From assembly GCF_900129565.1 (NCBI RefSeq), contig NZ_FQWD01000001.1, positions 620,001 through 684,000 of the forward strand: DNA of 64,000 nt, given 5' to 3'. The position numbers and the translations under genes were made by a program. A model generated the notes under the pieces. It was not told the DNA's origin. It was given only the letters and a program-made list of their open reading frames with translations, and did not search any database. The stretch is from Marisediminitalea aggregata (GTDB lineage Bacteria; Pseudomonadota; Gammaproteobacteria; Enterobacterales; Alteromonadaceae). Positions 37,414-46,471 of this stretch are shown here, in pieces; the stretch's first letter is position 1, and each line of letters begins with the position of its first letter.

Positions 37414-38048
37414 GCGGCATCCTCAATAAACTGACCTTGTGCTACCACACAGGCATCGGTAATTCCCTGCCAATTGCCCGCTTTTACGCAGTCTTTGGGG
37501 ATCATCCATGAACCGCCTACCGCGAATACGTTTGGCAGCGCGCTGAACTCATGCAGGTTGTGGTCGGCAATGCCCCCGGTCGGACAAAAGCTCACTTGCG
37601 GAAAAATAGCGCCGAAGTTTTTCAGCATGCCCACACCACCACACAAGGTGGCCGGGAAAAATTTGGCTTCAGTTAAACCCGCTTCAACAGCCAGTAAAAT
37701 ATCAGATGGCGTGGCAGTACCGGGTAAAAATGGCAGCTGCGCGTCACTTAAATACCCCAGCAGCTTTTCGCTGAGTGTGGGAGTAATAATAAACTGACTG
37801 CCAGCATCTTTGGCTTCCTGTACCTGATCGGCATTAAGCACCGTACCCATGCCCACCAGCATGTCCGGAAATTGTTCGCGAATCGCGGTGACTGCAGCGG
37901 CGGCTGCCGGGGTGCGTCGAACCACTTCGATACTGCGTAAGCCGCTGTTGTGCACAGCGCGGGCAATGTTAATTGCCTGCTCTACACTTTCAGGTTGCAG
38001 GATGGGTAATAACGGCGTGCCTTGAATCAGCGCGCGAAATCCATTCAT
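37410..38048 (-). CDS. eda: KDPG aldolase Eda
   Basis: Splits 2-keto-3-deoxy-6-phosphogluconate into pyruvate and glyceraldehyde-3-phosphate. A 212-residue class I aldolase with IEVVRRTP holding the catalytic Glu and the phosphate-binding Arg, GMGTVLN, and AKFFPA with the Schiff-base Lys; CPTGGI and VGGSWMIP follow. Its ATG overlaps the stop of the reductase gene (ATGA). Having kdgK and eda together completes the pathway to central metabolism. Confidence 0.94.
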   Translation of the reverse strand: MNGFRALIQGTPLLPILQPESVEQAINIARAVHNSGLRSIEVVRRTPAAAAAVTAIREQFPDMLVGMGTVLNADQVQEAKDAGSQFIITPTLSEKLLGYLSDAQLPFLPGTATPSDILLAVEAGLTEAKFFPATLCGGVGMLKNFGAIFPQVSFCPTGGIADHNLHEFSALPNVFAVGGSWMIPKDCVKAGNWQGITDACVVAQGQFIEDAA

Positions 38049-39511
38049 AGTAGGGTCTCCAGAGTGTCTGCGATGTTCTCGTTGTTTAACGCAGCCAGCT
38101 GTTCAACATGCTTGAGTACGGTTTGTTTAAAATTATTATTAACCGTTAACTCGTCGAACACCTGGGTTAAATTCAGTACGGCATTGGCAAGGTCTGTGAC
38201 GCTACCTTTATGCTGTGCAGCAAGGTCTAACAGGGTGTCAGCCAGTGGGTCGACTAACTGCTCCTGATCATTGTGACGTTTGGCAATAAACAGGATCCAG
38301 GCCGCAATAGGCACGCACAGTAACGATACCGGGTTGCCTTTTTTGTAGTTGTCGCGCACGGTATTCAGAATACGGAAGGGCAGTTTTTGCGACCCATCCC
38401 AGGCAATTTGTGACAGCAAGTGACGAATGTGGCGATTCTGATAGCGACGCACAATATCATCGGCATAGCTGGCCAAATCCATCACACCTTCAGCGTCAAT
38501 AGACGGCATGATTTCGCTTGTTAGCAGCTTGCGAATAAACGTGTGCAACGTGTCATCGCTAATGGCCTCGAACACCGTTTCTTTGCCTGCTAACGTGCCT
38601 ACGTAAGCCAGGGTTGAGTGTGTACCGTTCAAAATGCGTAGCTTGGCATTTTCGAATGCCGCTACGTCGTCAGTAAACGTGACACCCACTTTGTCCCAGG
38701 CCGGGCGCGGGCCGCTGAACGTATCTTCAACTACCCATTGCGTGAAGGCTTCACGTTGAATTGGCCAGGCATCGCTTACACCTAATTTTTCGGCAGCTAA
38801 TTCAATGAGTGCCTCATCGGTAGCTGGGGTAATACTGTCTACCATAGTACATGGGAAGCAGATATTGGCTTTGATCCAGTCCGCCATGGCCGGGTCCAGT
38901 TTCTGAGCAAATTGGTACACGGCTTTTTCCAGCTTTTTGCCGTTGTCGGCCAAATTGTCACAGCTGATCACGGTCATGTCTGCCACACCACTTTCGTAGC
39001 GCTCTTTAAGGGCACACACAATCAGACCAACGGCTGACACCGGCTGATCCGGATTTACCAGGTCATTGATAATGTCAGGGTGCGACGTATCCAATTCACC
39101 ACTGCTGGTCAGGCAATAGCCTTTTTCAGTAATGGTTAAAGAGATGATGTGTGTGTTGGCATCAGTCAGCGCAGCCAGTATTGCATCGCGGTCTTCATCC
39201 AGTACCAACACTTCATCGAACGCGCCGATAACCTGTACATAAGGTTCATTGTCTAGCACGACCAGTGAGTACAGATTGTCCTGCTCTGCCAGTTTGCGCT
39301 TCAATGTCGCGCTGCGCATTGAAACACCCGTTATCCGCCAATTGCCGCCATGTGCCATTGCCATATCGGTGTATACGGCCTGGTGAGCACGGTGAAACGC
39401 GCCCGGGCCAATATGCACAATGCCTCTGGTGCGCTCTGCACGCACGTATCCGGGCTTTTTAATATCAGCCGGTAATCCAGCCAGCGACTGCTCAGTTAAC
39501 GGGGTAGTCAT
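38045..39511 (-). CDS. Mannitol-dehydrogenase-family uronate reductase (UxuB-like; fructuronate or tagaturonate reductase)
   Basis: NADH-dependent reductase of 488 residues in the polyol-specific long-chain dehydrogenase family. The cofactor site is HIGPGAFHRAHQAVYTD; CFPCTMVDSITPAT and the active-site LRILNGTHSTLAYVG (Lys-x-x-x-x-Asn-x-x-His) follow. By these motifs it is closer to fructuronate reductase UxuB and mannitol dehydrogenase than to E. coli tagaturonate reductase UxaB. Yet the operon encodes altronate dehydratase UxaA and no mannonate dehydratase UxuA, so the job required here is tagaturonate to altronate. The start ATG overlaps the uxaC stop. Family certain, substrate open. Confidence 0.82.
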   Translation of the reverse strand: MTTPLTEQSLAGLPADIKKPGYVRAERTRGIVHIGPGAFHRAHQAVYTDMAMAHGGNWRITGVSMRSATLKRKLAEQDNLYSLVVLDNEPYVQVIGAFDEVLVLDEDRDAILAALTDANTHIISLTITEKGYCLTSSGELDTSHPDIINDLVNPDQPVSAVGLIVCALKERYESGVADMTVISCDNLADNGKKLEKAVYQFAQKLDPAMADWIKANICFPCTMVDSITPATDEALIELAAEKLGVSDAWPIQREAFTQWVVEDTFSGPRPAWDKVGVTFTDDVAAFENAKLRILNGTHSTLAYVGTLAGKETVFEAISDDTLHTFIRKLLTSEIMPSIDAEGVMDLASYADDIVRRYQNRHIRHLLSQIAWDGSQKLPFRILNTVRDNYKKGNPVSLLCVPIAAWILFIAKRHNDQEQLVDPLADTLLDLAAQHKGSVTDLANAVLNLTQVFDELTVNNNFKQTVLKHVEQLAALNNENIADTLETLL

Positions 39512-40932
39512 TATGCGTTTCCTAATTTGTATGCTTGCTTGGCGAAGTCGTAAGACAGCTTCTTAATTAAGTCTGCAGCTTCTTCTTCGCTCACGCGGTG
39601 TTCAGCGACCATCGATGCCAGGAAGCGGCAATCGATACGGCGCGCCACATCGTGACGGGCAGGGATCGATAAGAACGCTCGTGTATCATCGTTAAAGCCA
39701 ACTGTATTGAACAAACCAGCGGTTTCGGTCACCTGATGACGATAACGCAGCATGCCTTCCGGGCTGTCGTGGAACCACCAGGCCGGACCTAATTTAAGGC
39801 AAGGGTAATGGCCAGCAAGCGGTGCCAGCTCACGGGAATACACGGTTTCGTCCAGCGTAAACAGAATGATGCTCAATCGCGGGTCATTGCCGTATTTGTC
39901 GAGCAATGGCTTAAGCGCGTTAACGTACTCGGTTTGCATAGGAATATCGGCGCCTTTATCGCGGCCGAACTTTTGGAATACATCTTCGTTGTGGTTGCGG
40001 AATGCGCCAGGGTGGATTTGCATTACCATGCCATCTTCAATACTCATTCCTGCCAGCTCTGTCAGCATCTGACCACGGAATAACTCCTGTTCAGCGGCGC
40101 TGGACTTACCGGTTAAACACTTGTCGAACAAGGCTTCACACTCAGACACCGACAAGTCGGCAGTCAGTGCGGTAGGATGTCCATGGTCGGTTGCAGTAGC
40201 ACCGTGGTCACGGAAAAATGCGCGACGCTGACGAATGGCTTCCAAGTATCCGGTCCAGGTTGTGGTGTTTGAACCGGTAATTTCACCCAGTTTATTGATG
40301 TTATCCACGAAGTCTTCGCGTGAAGCATCAACCACGTCATCAGGACGGAAAGACGTGATAACGCGCTTGTCCCAACCCGTGCCTTTTAGCACGCTGTGAT
40401 GTTGCAAAGAGTCCAACGCACCTTCCGTTGTAGCGATCAGTTCAATGTTGAAACGGTCCATTAGCGCACGAGGCTTGTATTCCGCTTTGGTTAATTCAGC
40501 GGTGATGAACTCGTAGTAGTTCATGGCATTGGCACTACACAGCATGTCGGTCAGACCAAAGACGTTCTTAAATACAGTGTCCAGCCACATACGTGAAGGC
40601 GTGCCAGCAAACAAGTGATAGTGGTCAGCAAATATTTGCCAAATTTTCTTCGGATCACTTTCTGTTTCACCGCCATCCCAACGGCGAATGCCAAGGTCCT
40701 GCAGGGAAATTCCCTGGCTGTAGAGCATTCTGAATACGTAGTGGTCGGGCAGAATGAAAAGCTCAGTCGCGTTGCCAAAATTTTCATCGTAAGCAAACCA
40801 ACGAGGATCGGTGTGGCCGTGTGGACTGATAATAGGCAAGTCCTTAACAGTCTGATACAGCGAACGCGCAATACCGCGTGTCTTTTCGTCCGCCGGAAAC
40901 AGTCTGTCTTCGTGTAATAATATTGGTTTCAT
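39511..40932 (-). CDS. uxaC: Uronate isomerase UxaC
   Basis: Interconverts galacturonate and tagaturonate, and glucuronate and fructuronate, the first intracellular step. A 473-residue amidohydrolase-fold protein with the metal-binding HGHTDPRWF near residue 38, RMWLDTVFKNVFG, the TTEGALDSLQHH strand, MQIHPGAFRNHN and PAWWFHDSPEGMLRYR, all conserved in the family. It sits 13 bases after uxaA in the operon and its stop overlaps the next start. Confidence 0.95.
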   Translation of the reverse strand: MKPILLHEDRLFPADEKTRGIARSLYQTVKDLPIISPHGHTDPRWFAYDENFGNATELFILPDHYVFRMLYSQGISLQDLGIRRWDGGETESDPKKIWQIFADHYHLFAGTPSRMWLDTVFKNVFGLTDMLCSANAMNYYEFITAELTKAEYKPRALMDRFNIELIATTEGALDSLQHHSVLKGTGWDKRVITSFRPDDVVDASREDFVDNINKLGEITGSNTTTWTGYLEAIRQRRAFFRDHGATATDHGHPTALTADLSVSECEALFDKCLTGKSSAAEQELFRGQMLTELAGMSIEDGMVMQIHPGAFRNHNEDVFQKFGRDKGADIPMQTEYVNALKPLLDKYGNDPRLSIILFTLDETVYSRELAPLAGHYPCLKLGPAWWFHDSPEGMLRYRHQVTETAGLFNTVGFNDDTRAFLSIPARHDVARRIDCRFLASMVAEHRVSEEEAADLIKKLSYDFAKQAYKLGNA

Positions 40933-40945
40933 ATCAATCTCTTAT

Positions 40946-42433
40946 TTACAAGGTTACGCCACGTTTCCAGATCGCGATCTCGTGACTGCCGTTCTTTTCG
41001 TTACAGGTTTGCTGGCCCGACGCTATATTCAGGCACTGCTGGTACAACTGTGCTGCACAGTCGTCAATACTGACGCCTTGCAACACCTGACCTGCGTTAA
41101 AATCAATCCAGTGTGGCTTCTTCTGAGCAATATCACTGTTTGATGAGATTTTTATTGTGGGTACAGGGAAACCAAGCGGTGTACCACGCCCGGTTGTAAA
41201 GAGCACGATGTGTGCACCACTGGCAGCCAGTGCGGTAGAACTCACCGCATCGTTACCAGGGGCTTGCAACAGATTAAGGCCTTTGTGCTTCATGGGTTCA
41301 CCATAGTGAAGCACGCCATTTACTGCGGCCTGACCGCCTTTTTGCACGGCGCCCAGGGATTTTTCTTCCAGTGTGGTTAACCCACCCGCTTTGTTGCCGG
41401 GAGACGGGTTTTCATAGACTGGCTGGTTATTGTCGAGAAAGTACTGCTTGAACTCGTTTACCAGACTTACGATTTGTTCAAATACCGGCTCGCTGGTAGC
41501 GCGATTCATGAGTAACTGCTCTGCACCGAACATTTCAGGCGTTTCCGTTAACAACACAGAGCCGCCTTGTTCGCACATCAGGTCAGTCATGCGGCCAACC
41601 AACGGGTTAGCGGTAATCCCACTGAACGCGTCACTACCACCGCACTTCATGCCCAGCACCAGTTCTGTAGCAGGGATTGGTTCGCGCTTGTCTTTGCCAA
41701 CTTCACCCAGCATTTCGTGAACCAGGCGAATACCTTCTTCGATTTCATTGCCCACTTGTTGTGAGTTGAAATAGCGAATGCGATTCGCCGGACGGTCAAC
41801 TTTTTCAAGTAGTGCTGACAACTGGTTGTTTTCACAACCCAGGCCCACAATAAGGACCGCACCGGCATTAGGGTGTGAAGCCAGAGAGGCAAGGATAGTT
41901 TGTGTATCGTTAAGATCATCACCCAACTGAGAACAACCAAACGGGTGGGTAAACGCCCTGAAACCATCACACTCGCCAAAGAAACGGCGATCGCATTCAG
42001 CGGCGATGCGCTCTGCGGTGCGATTGACACAACCTACTGTATTGATAATCCAGATTTCGTTTCGAATACCTACTTTGCCGTTATCGCGACGATATCCCAT
42101 AAACGACGCCACACTGGGGCGGGTAATGGGAGCTGGCACTGACTTTGGTGCATAGGTATACGACTCCTGACCACTCAATGCCGTTTTTAAATTGTGACTG
42201 TGAATATGCTGCCCTTGCGCGATGTCGGCCTGCGCAATTCCAATAGTGAAACCGTATTTCACAATGGCCTGACCTGCACTAATGGGTTGCAATGCAACCT
42301 TGTGTCCAGCCGGGATGTCATCCAACAAATCCAGTGCTGGTGACGCAATGTGCTCGCCCGCCGACAGCGGCATGGTGGCAACTGCGACGTTGTCGTTTGG
42401 ATGAACTTTAATCAGCTGTGTCTGAGTTGTCAT
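40946..42433 (-). CDS. uxaA: Altronate dehydratase UxaA
   Basis: Dehydrates altronate to 2-keto-3-deoxygluconate. At 495 residues it contains both parts of a full UxaA: an N-terminal SAF-like domain (VHPNDNVAVATMPLSAG...AGQAIVKYG) and the large catalytic domain with GYRRDNGKVGIRNEIWIINTVGCVN, CSQLGDD, GLGCENNQLS and MKCGGSDAFSGITANP. I start at ATG 42433 (MTTQTQ), since the 28 upstream residues look like leader DNA and would cover the operator at 42503-42516. It heads the operon and lies 123 bases after the lacI-type gene. Confidence 0.93.
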   Translation of the reverse strand: MTTQTQLIKVHPNDNVAVATMPLSAGEHIASPALDLLDDIPAGHKVALQPISAGQAIVKYGFTIGIAQADIAQGQHIHSHNLKTALSGQESYTYAPKSVPAPITRPSVASFMGYRRDNGKVGIRNEIWIINTVGCVNRTAERIAAECDRRFFGECDGFRAFTHPFGCSQLGDDLNDTQTILASLASHPNAGAVLIVGLGCENNQLSALLEKVDRPANRIRYFNSQQVGNEIEEGIRLVHEMLGEVGKDKREPIPATELVLGMKCGGSDAFSGITANPLVGRMTDLMCEQGGSVLLTETPEMFGAEQLLMNRATSEPVFEQIVSLVNEFKQYFLDNNQPVYENPSPGNKAGGLTTLEEKSLGAVQKGGQAAVNGVLHYGEPMKHKGLNLLQAPGNDAVSSTALAASGAHIVLFTTGRGTPLGFPVPTIKISSNSDIAQKKPHWIDFNAGQVLQGVSIDDCAAQLYQQCLNIASGQQTCNEKNGSHEIAIWKRGVTL

Positions 42434-42502
42434 AGCGAACCATTTCTCACGTTTGTGCAATGCAATGTTACTGGTTTTAAGGTAGCACATTTTTAACATG
42501 TG

Positions 42503-42516
42503 TGCCACCGGTGGCA
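42503..42516. promoter_or_regulatory. Operator palindrome 3 (TGCCACCGGTGGCA)
   Basis: A perfect 14-bp palindrome with the same ACCGGT centre as the sites near GH105 and kduD. It lies 70 bases before the uxaA start, in the gap after the lacI-type gene, so it should control the uxaA-uxaC-reductase-eda-kdgK operon. Confidence 0.75.
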
Positions 42517-42556
42517 TTTTATGACAAAAATGAATGCCCTTTCAAGTAAAAACTTT

Positions 42557-43579
42557 TTATTTTGTGACTTTGCGGGTGGATTCCCGAATGATTAAATGCG
42601 GCTTTACAATGTAATCATCAACGTCTTCGGTGGGCTTGTTTTCAATTAATGCAACAATTTTTTTCGCTGCCAGCCCTGCCATGGCCACAACCGGGCGCTG
42701 CACCGTGGTTAATGACGGGATTACCCGTGATGCAAACAAGTTGTCATCGAATCCGGCGACAGACAATTCGCCAGGTACATCAATGCCCATTTCATGCGCG
42801 ACTTTTAATACACCGGCGGCCATTTCGTCATTGTTGGCAACAATCACTTGCGGACGAGGCGTTTGAATCAGTAAGGTTCTGGCACACTCAATACCGCTTT
42901 CGTAACTGTTTTTACCTTCAATGATACGCTCTGGCGGTACTGTCATACCCAATTCCGCCAGAGTATGCGTGATCCCTTCCAAACGTTCTACGGTTGAATA
43001 GTAATGCTTTGGACCGCTGATAATCGCAATGTCCTTGTGTCCCAATGAAACCAGGTAGCGCGCCATGTCGCTGAGCGCAGCCCGGTCATCTGACACGACA
43101 ATGTTTTCCTGCTCGTCAATTTTAACCGACGCCATACGTACGTAGTTAATGCCGTGGTTTTGAAGCGCTTTCGCCAGTTCGTTTGCTTCTGAGGCAGGGG
43201 GCAATACAATCACGCCGTCGATGTTAGAGCGGCGGACGAAATTAATACAGTTGCTGATGAAGTCGTCACTGCGATAGTGACAAGGATGCACAACCAGTTC
43301 GTAGCCTTTTTCTGAGCAGACACTCAGCACACCACGTTGCACCTGATCGATATACAGGGCATCCGGGTTGTCGTAGATTAATCCGATTAAATAAGACCGG
43401 CTGGCAGCAAGACCACGAGCCTGCTTGTCAGGAGAAAAACCCAGTTCATCAATGACTTTTTGAATGCGTTCACGGGTTGCAGCACCAACATTGGTGGCGC
43501 CGTTGATCACTCTTGATACCGTCCGCTTCGACACGCCAGAGAGTCTGGCTACATCATTAATGGTAGGTTTCTTTTCCAT
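42557..43579 (-). CDS. LacI-family transcriptional regulator of pectin/galacturonate genes
   Basis: A 340-residue repressor-type protein: N-terminal LacI HTH (TINDVARLSGVSKRTVSRVINGA) with hinge segment PDKQARGLAASRS, then a periplasmic-binding-like effector domain (YLIGLIYDNPDALYIDQVQRG; VIVANNDEMAAGVLKVAHEMG; PGELSVAGFDD). It lies between the TRAP operon and uxaA operon, near four copies of an even-symmetry palindrome with central CG, the kind of site LacI proteins bind. The effector may be KDG, KDPG or galacturonate; none is proved. No site of this type is seen in its own upstream 110 bases, so it may not be autoregulated. Confidence 0.88.
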   Translation of the reverse strand: MEKKPTINDVARLSGVSKRTVSRVINGATNVGAATRERIQKVIDELGFSPDKQARGLAASRSYLIGLIYDNPDALYIDQVQRGVLSVCSEKGYELVVHPCHYRSDDFISNCINFVRRSNIDGVIVLPPASEANELAKALQNHGINYVRMASVKIDEQENIVVSDDRAALSDMARYLVSLGHKDIAIISGPKHYYSTVERLEGITHTLAELGMTVPPERIIEGKNSYESGIECARTLLIQTPRPQVIVANNDEMAAGVLKVAHEMGIDVPGELSVAGFDDNLFASRVIPSLTTVQRPVVAMAGLAAKKIVALIENKPTEDVDDYIVKPHLIIRESTRKVTK

Positions 43580-43690
43580 CTGGCAATTCTCATTTTCTTG
43601 TTATTGTGCGCCTGTGAGTCTACCCCGAGTGTCAGCAAAGTGCCACAAGGCCAGACCACAAGCGTTTATACCGTTATTGACCGACCCTGT

Positions 43691-44986
43691 CTATAAGCCA
43701 AACGCAGCAGGTAAGGCTTCGCTGAACCAGGCCACGTAAGTCACCAGCATCAGCACCACAAACATGGCGACGTACAAAGGCAATAACGGCTTTATAATCT
43801 TATCGAGACGGGTTTTCGCAATCGCGCAGGTGATAAACAAGACTGCACCAACAGGTGGAGAACACAACCCAATCGACAGGTTAAGTACGATCATGATACC
43901 AAACTGCAAGGGCGACATGCCTAACTGCATGGCCACTGGCAGGAAAATAGGTGTGAAAATTAACACCGCAGGTGTCATGTCCAGGAACGCACCTACCACA
44001 ATCAGCAGCAAGTTAATCAGTAGCAGGATCACAATGGGGTTATCGCTGATTTCCAGCAAGAACGCACTGATGTTCTGTGGGATATTCTCAAAAGACAACA
44101 TCCACGACATGGCGGTAGAGGCGCCAATCAGTAGCATCACGATTGCCGTGGTTTCCGCTGACTTGAGCAAAATATCCGGCAGCTGTTTAACTTCAACTTC
44201 CCGATACACGCCAACGGCCAGCACCAGTGAATACACCACCGCTATTGCGCCCGCTTCTGTCGCGGTAAAAATTCCGCCAACGATACCGCCGATCACCAGC
44301 ACAATCAGGAACAAGCTGGGAATGGCCGCCGCCACCTGCTTTACCACAACGTTTAATGGCAAACGATCGGTCGTTGCATAGCCTTTGCGTTTGGCGTGGA
44401 AATAACACACGGTCATCAGGCTCAGGCCCACCATGATCCCGGGCAAGTACCCTGCCATAAAGAGTGCTGCAATTGACACACCGCCGCTGGCAATCGCATA
44501 AACAATCAGAATATTACTCGGTGGGATCAACATGCCGGTGGTGGAAGCAGCAGCGGTAACAGCAGCGCTGAAGTTTTCGTCGTAACCCTGCTTTTTCATT
44601 TCAGGCAGCATAAAGCTACCAATCGCAGAGGTAGTCGCCACCGCCGAGCCCGATATCGCGCCAAACAGCATACAGGACACGACGTTCACCAAGGCTAATC
44701 CGCCGGGCAGTGAGCCAATCAGAGCTAACGCACAGTTGATCAGGCGTTTGGCAATACCGCCACGCCCCATGATCATGCCAGACAGCACGAAAAAGGGAAT
44801 GGCCAGCAACGCAAAGCTGTCCAGGCCGCCTGCCATGCGCTGTGCGATCGTCGTCACAGCCGGCGTAAAATCAATGTTCATCAGCATGGCAATCAGGGTG
44901 GCAATACCAATGCTAAACGAAATCGGTACGTTCAATAGCAGCAGTGTGAAGAACGCGACTACCAGTACAATAGCGGTCATATCCAT
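43691..44986 (-). CDS. TRAP transporter large permease DctM
   Basis: The 431-residue large membrane subunit of a tripartite ATP-independent periplasmic transporter, which moves solute using a sodium gradient. About twelve hydrophobic helices; family blocks are LNVPISFSIGIATL at the start, SGMIMGRGGIAKRLINCA, SGSAVATTSAIGSFMLPEMKKQGY and TAAASTTGMLIPPSNILIVYA. Its ATG overlaps the stop of the small subunit (TAATG). Placed in the kduD-kduI operon, it most likely imports uronates or unsaturated digalacturonate. Confidence 0.93.
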   Translation of the reverse strand: MDMTAIVLVVAFFTLLLLNVPISFSIGIATLIAMLMNIDFTPAVTTIAQRMAGGLDSFALLAIPFFVLSGMIMGRGGIAKRLINCALALIGSLPGGLALVNVVSCMLFGAISGSAVATTSAIGSFMLPEMKKQGYDENFSAAVTAAASTTGMLIPPSNILIVYAIASGGVSIAALFMAGYLPGIMVGLSLMTVCYFHAKRKGYATTDRLPLNVVVKQVAAAIPSLFLIVLVIGGIVGGIFTATEAGAIAVVYSLVLAVGVYREVEVKQLPDILLKSAETTAIVMLLIGASTAMSWMLSFENIPQNISAFLLEISDNPIVILLLINLLLIVVGAFLDMTPAVLIFTPIFLPVAMQLGMSPLQFGIMIVLNLSIGLCSPPVGAVLFITCAIAKTRLDKIIKPLLPLYVAMFVVLMLVTYVAWFSEALPAAFGL

Positions 44987-45474
44987 TACAGCGCCTCCAC
45001 GTCATCGGCAACCCACAGGTTGCGAATATTAATCAGACAATACAACATGATAAGCGAGCCTGTAATGGGCAGGACGGTGTACACGTAGCCTATTTTCACG
45101 CCCAGTGCCGCCGAAATCTGTTCAAGTTGCAGGGTCAGGCTAACCAACTGGCTGCCGCCAAACAGCAGCGCCGTAGCACAGAAACCAAATACCAGCAGTT
45201 CAACAAACGTCAGGATCAGTCGGCGAAGTTCAGCTGGCTGCTTTTCGACAATCAGGTTGAATCCCAAGTGCACCTTTTGGCGGTACGCGTACGCAGCGCC
45301 CAACAGGCCGATCCAAATCAGGAAAAAACGTGATAATTCTTCGGTAACCGAGGCCGGATCTTTTAATACATAGCGGGAGATAACTTGCCACACCACAGCC
45401 AGCAAGATGCCGGACATAGCAAGGATAAGGGTACCGGCAACGGCGCGGTCGATGAATGCAATAATAGAGCGCAT
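44986..45474 (-). CDS. TRAP transporter small permease DctQ
   Basis: The 162-residue small membrane subunit with four hydrophobic helices and the family signature SVTEELSRFFLIWIGLLGAAYAYR. I start at ATG 45474 (MRSIIAFID), with AAGG nine bases upstream; a TTG at 45498 would overlap the dctP gene further and is less likely. It lies one base after the dctP stop and is coupled to DctM. Confidence 0.9.
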   Translation of the reverse strand: MRSIIAFIDRAVAGTLILAMSGILLAVVWQVISRYVLKDPASVTEELSRFFLIWIGLLGAAYAYRQKVHLGFNLIVEKQPAELRRLILTFVELLVFGFCATALLFGGSQLVSLTLQLEQISAALGVKIGYVYTVLPITGSLIMLYCLINIRNLWVADDVEAL

Positions 45475-45475
45475 A

Positions 45476-46462
45476 TTACATAGCCTTAATTTGTTCAATT
45501 AACGCACCAATCTCGGTGCCGCGCAGACTGTCATGGAAGGGTTTCACCGCTTCCACAAACGGCCCTTTGTCGGGATAAATGACTTCAACACCGTCGGCAA
45601 TCACTTTTTCGAGTGATTCTTTCGTCGAGGCCTGCCAGGCTTCACGCTGAAACACTACAGATTCAGCCATGGCTGTTGCCACCCACTGCTGTTGCTGTGG
45701 GTTCAGGTTTTCCCAGGTGCGCAAAGACATCAGCATGACATCGGGCACAGAGGTGTGTTCATCCAGTGAGTAGTAACGCGCAATTTCATAGTGACGAGAC
45801 AGGTAATAACTTGGCGGATTGTTTTCAGCGCCATCAACCACACCTTGCTGCAGGGCGGTATACAGCTCACCCCACGACACCGGCGTTGCCGCGGCTCCCA
45901 GCTCACGAACGGTTTGCACCGCAGTTGGGCTGTTCAACACACGTATTTTCATACCCGCCAGGTCTGCCGGCGAATGAATCGGCTTGTCGTTGGTATAAAA
46001 GCTTCGGCTGCCCGCATCGTAGTAAGCGAGGCCTTTTAACTTAAAGTCTTCAACACCGGTTAACAGATCTTTACCCACACTGCTGTTTAACACTGTCCAG
46101 TAATGATCGTTGTCACGAAAAATGTAAGGGATACTAAAAATTTTCATGGCCGGCGCAAAGCCTTCCAGCGGACTGGCTGACACTTTGGTCATCGAAAGCG
46201 AGCCAATTTGCAGCAGCTCGATCATCTCGCGCTCGGTACCTAACTGACTGCCAGGATAAATCTTCACGTCCATCTCGCCATTCGACAACACTGCCAGGCG
46301 TTCGCCAAAAAACACCATGGCTTTGTGCACCGAGTGCTGGGTATCGAGTGTATGACCCAGCCTTAACACCACTTTGTCATCAGACGCCGCGTTGTCACTG
46401 CAACCGGCAAGTAGGAATAAACCGGTTAATACAACAAGCGGTAAGGTCTTCAGCAACTTCAT
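45476..46462 (-). CDS. TRAP transporter solute-binding protein DctP, lipoprotein
   Basis: A 328-residue periplasmic substrate-binding protein of the DctP family with a lipoprotein signal (GLFLLAGC), so it is probably membrane-tethered. Typical blocks are VVLRLGHTLDTQHSVHKAM, YPGSQLGTEREMIELLQIGSL, PYIFRDNDHYWTVLNS, MKIRVLNSPTAVQTVRELGAAATPVSWGELYTALQQG and VVDGAENNPPSYYLSRHYE; the Arg in KIRV usually grips the carboxylate of the ligand. A uronate ligand fits the operon. Confidence 0.92.
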   Translation of the reverse strand: MKLLKTLPLVVLTGLFLLAGCSDNAASDDKVVLRLGHTLDTQHSVHKAMVFFGERLAVLSNGEMDVKIYPGSQLGTEREMIELLQIGSLSMTKVSASPLEGFAPAMKIFSIPYIFRDNDHYWTVLNSSVGKDLLTGVEDFKLKGLAYYDAGSRSFYTNDKPIHSPADLAGMKIRVLNSPTAVQTVRELGAAATPVSWGELYTALQQGVVDGAENNPPSYYLSRHYEIARYYSLDEHTSVPDVMLMSLRTWENLNPQQQQWVATAMAESVVFQREAWQASTKESLEKVIADGVEVIYPDKGPFVEAVKPFHDSLRGTEIGALIEQIKAM

Positions 46463-46471
46463 AGCCGACTC

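Noticed and set aside
40946-42517. Upstream start of uxaA at 42517
   Set aside because: It would place the operator palindrome inside the coding region and add 28 residues with no family counterpart.
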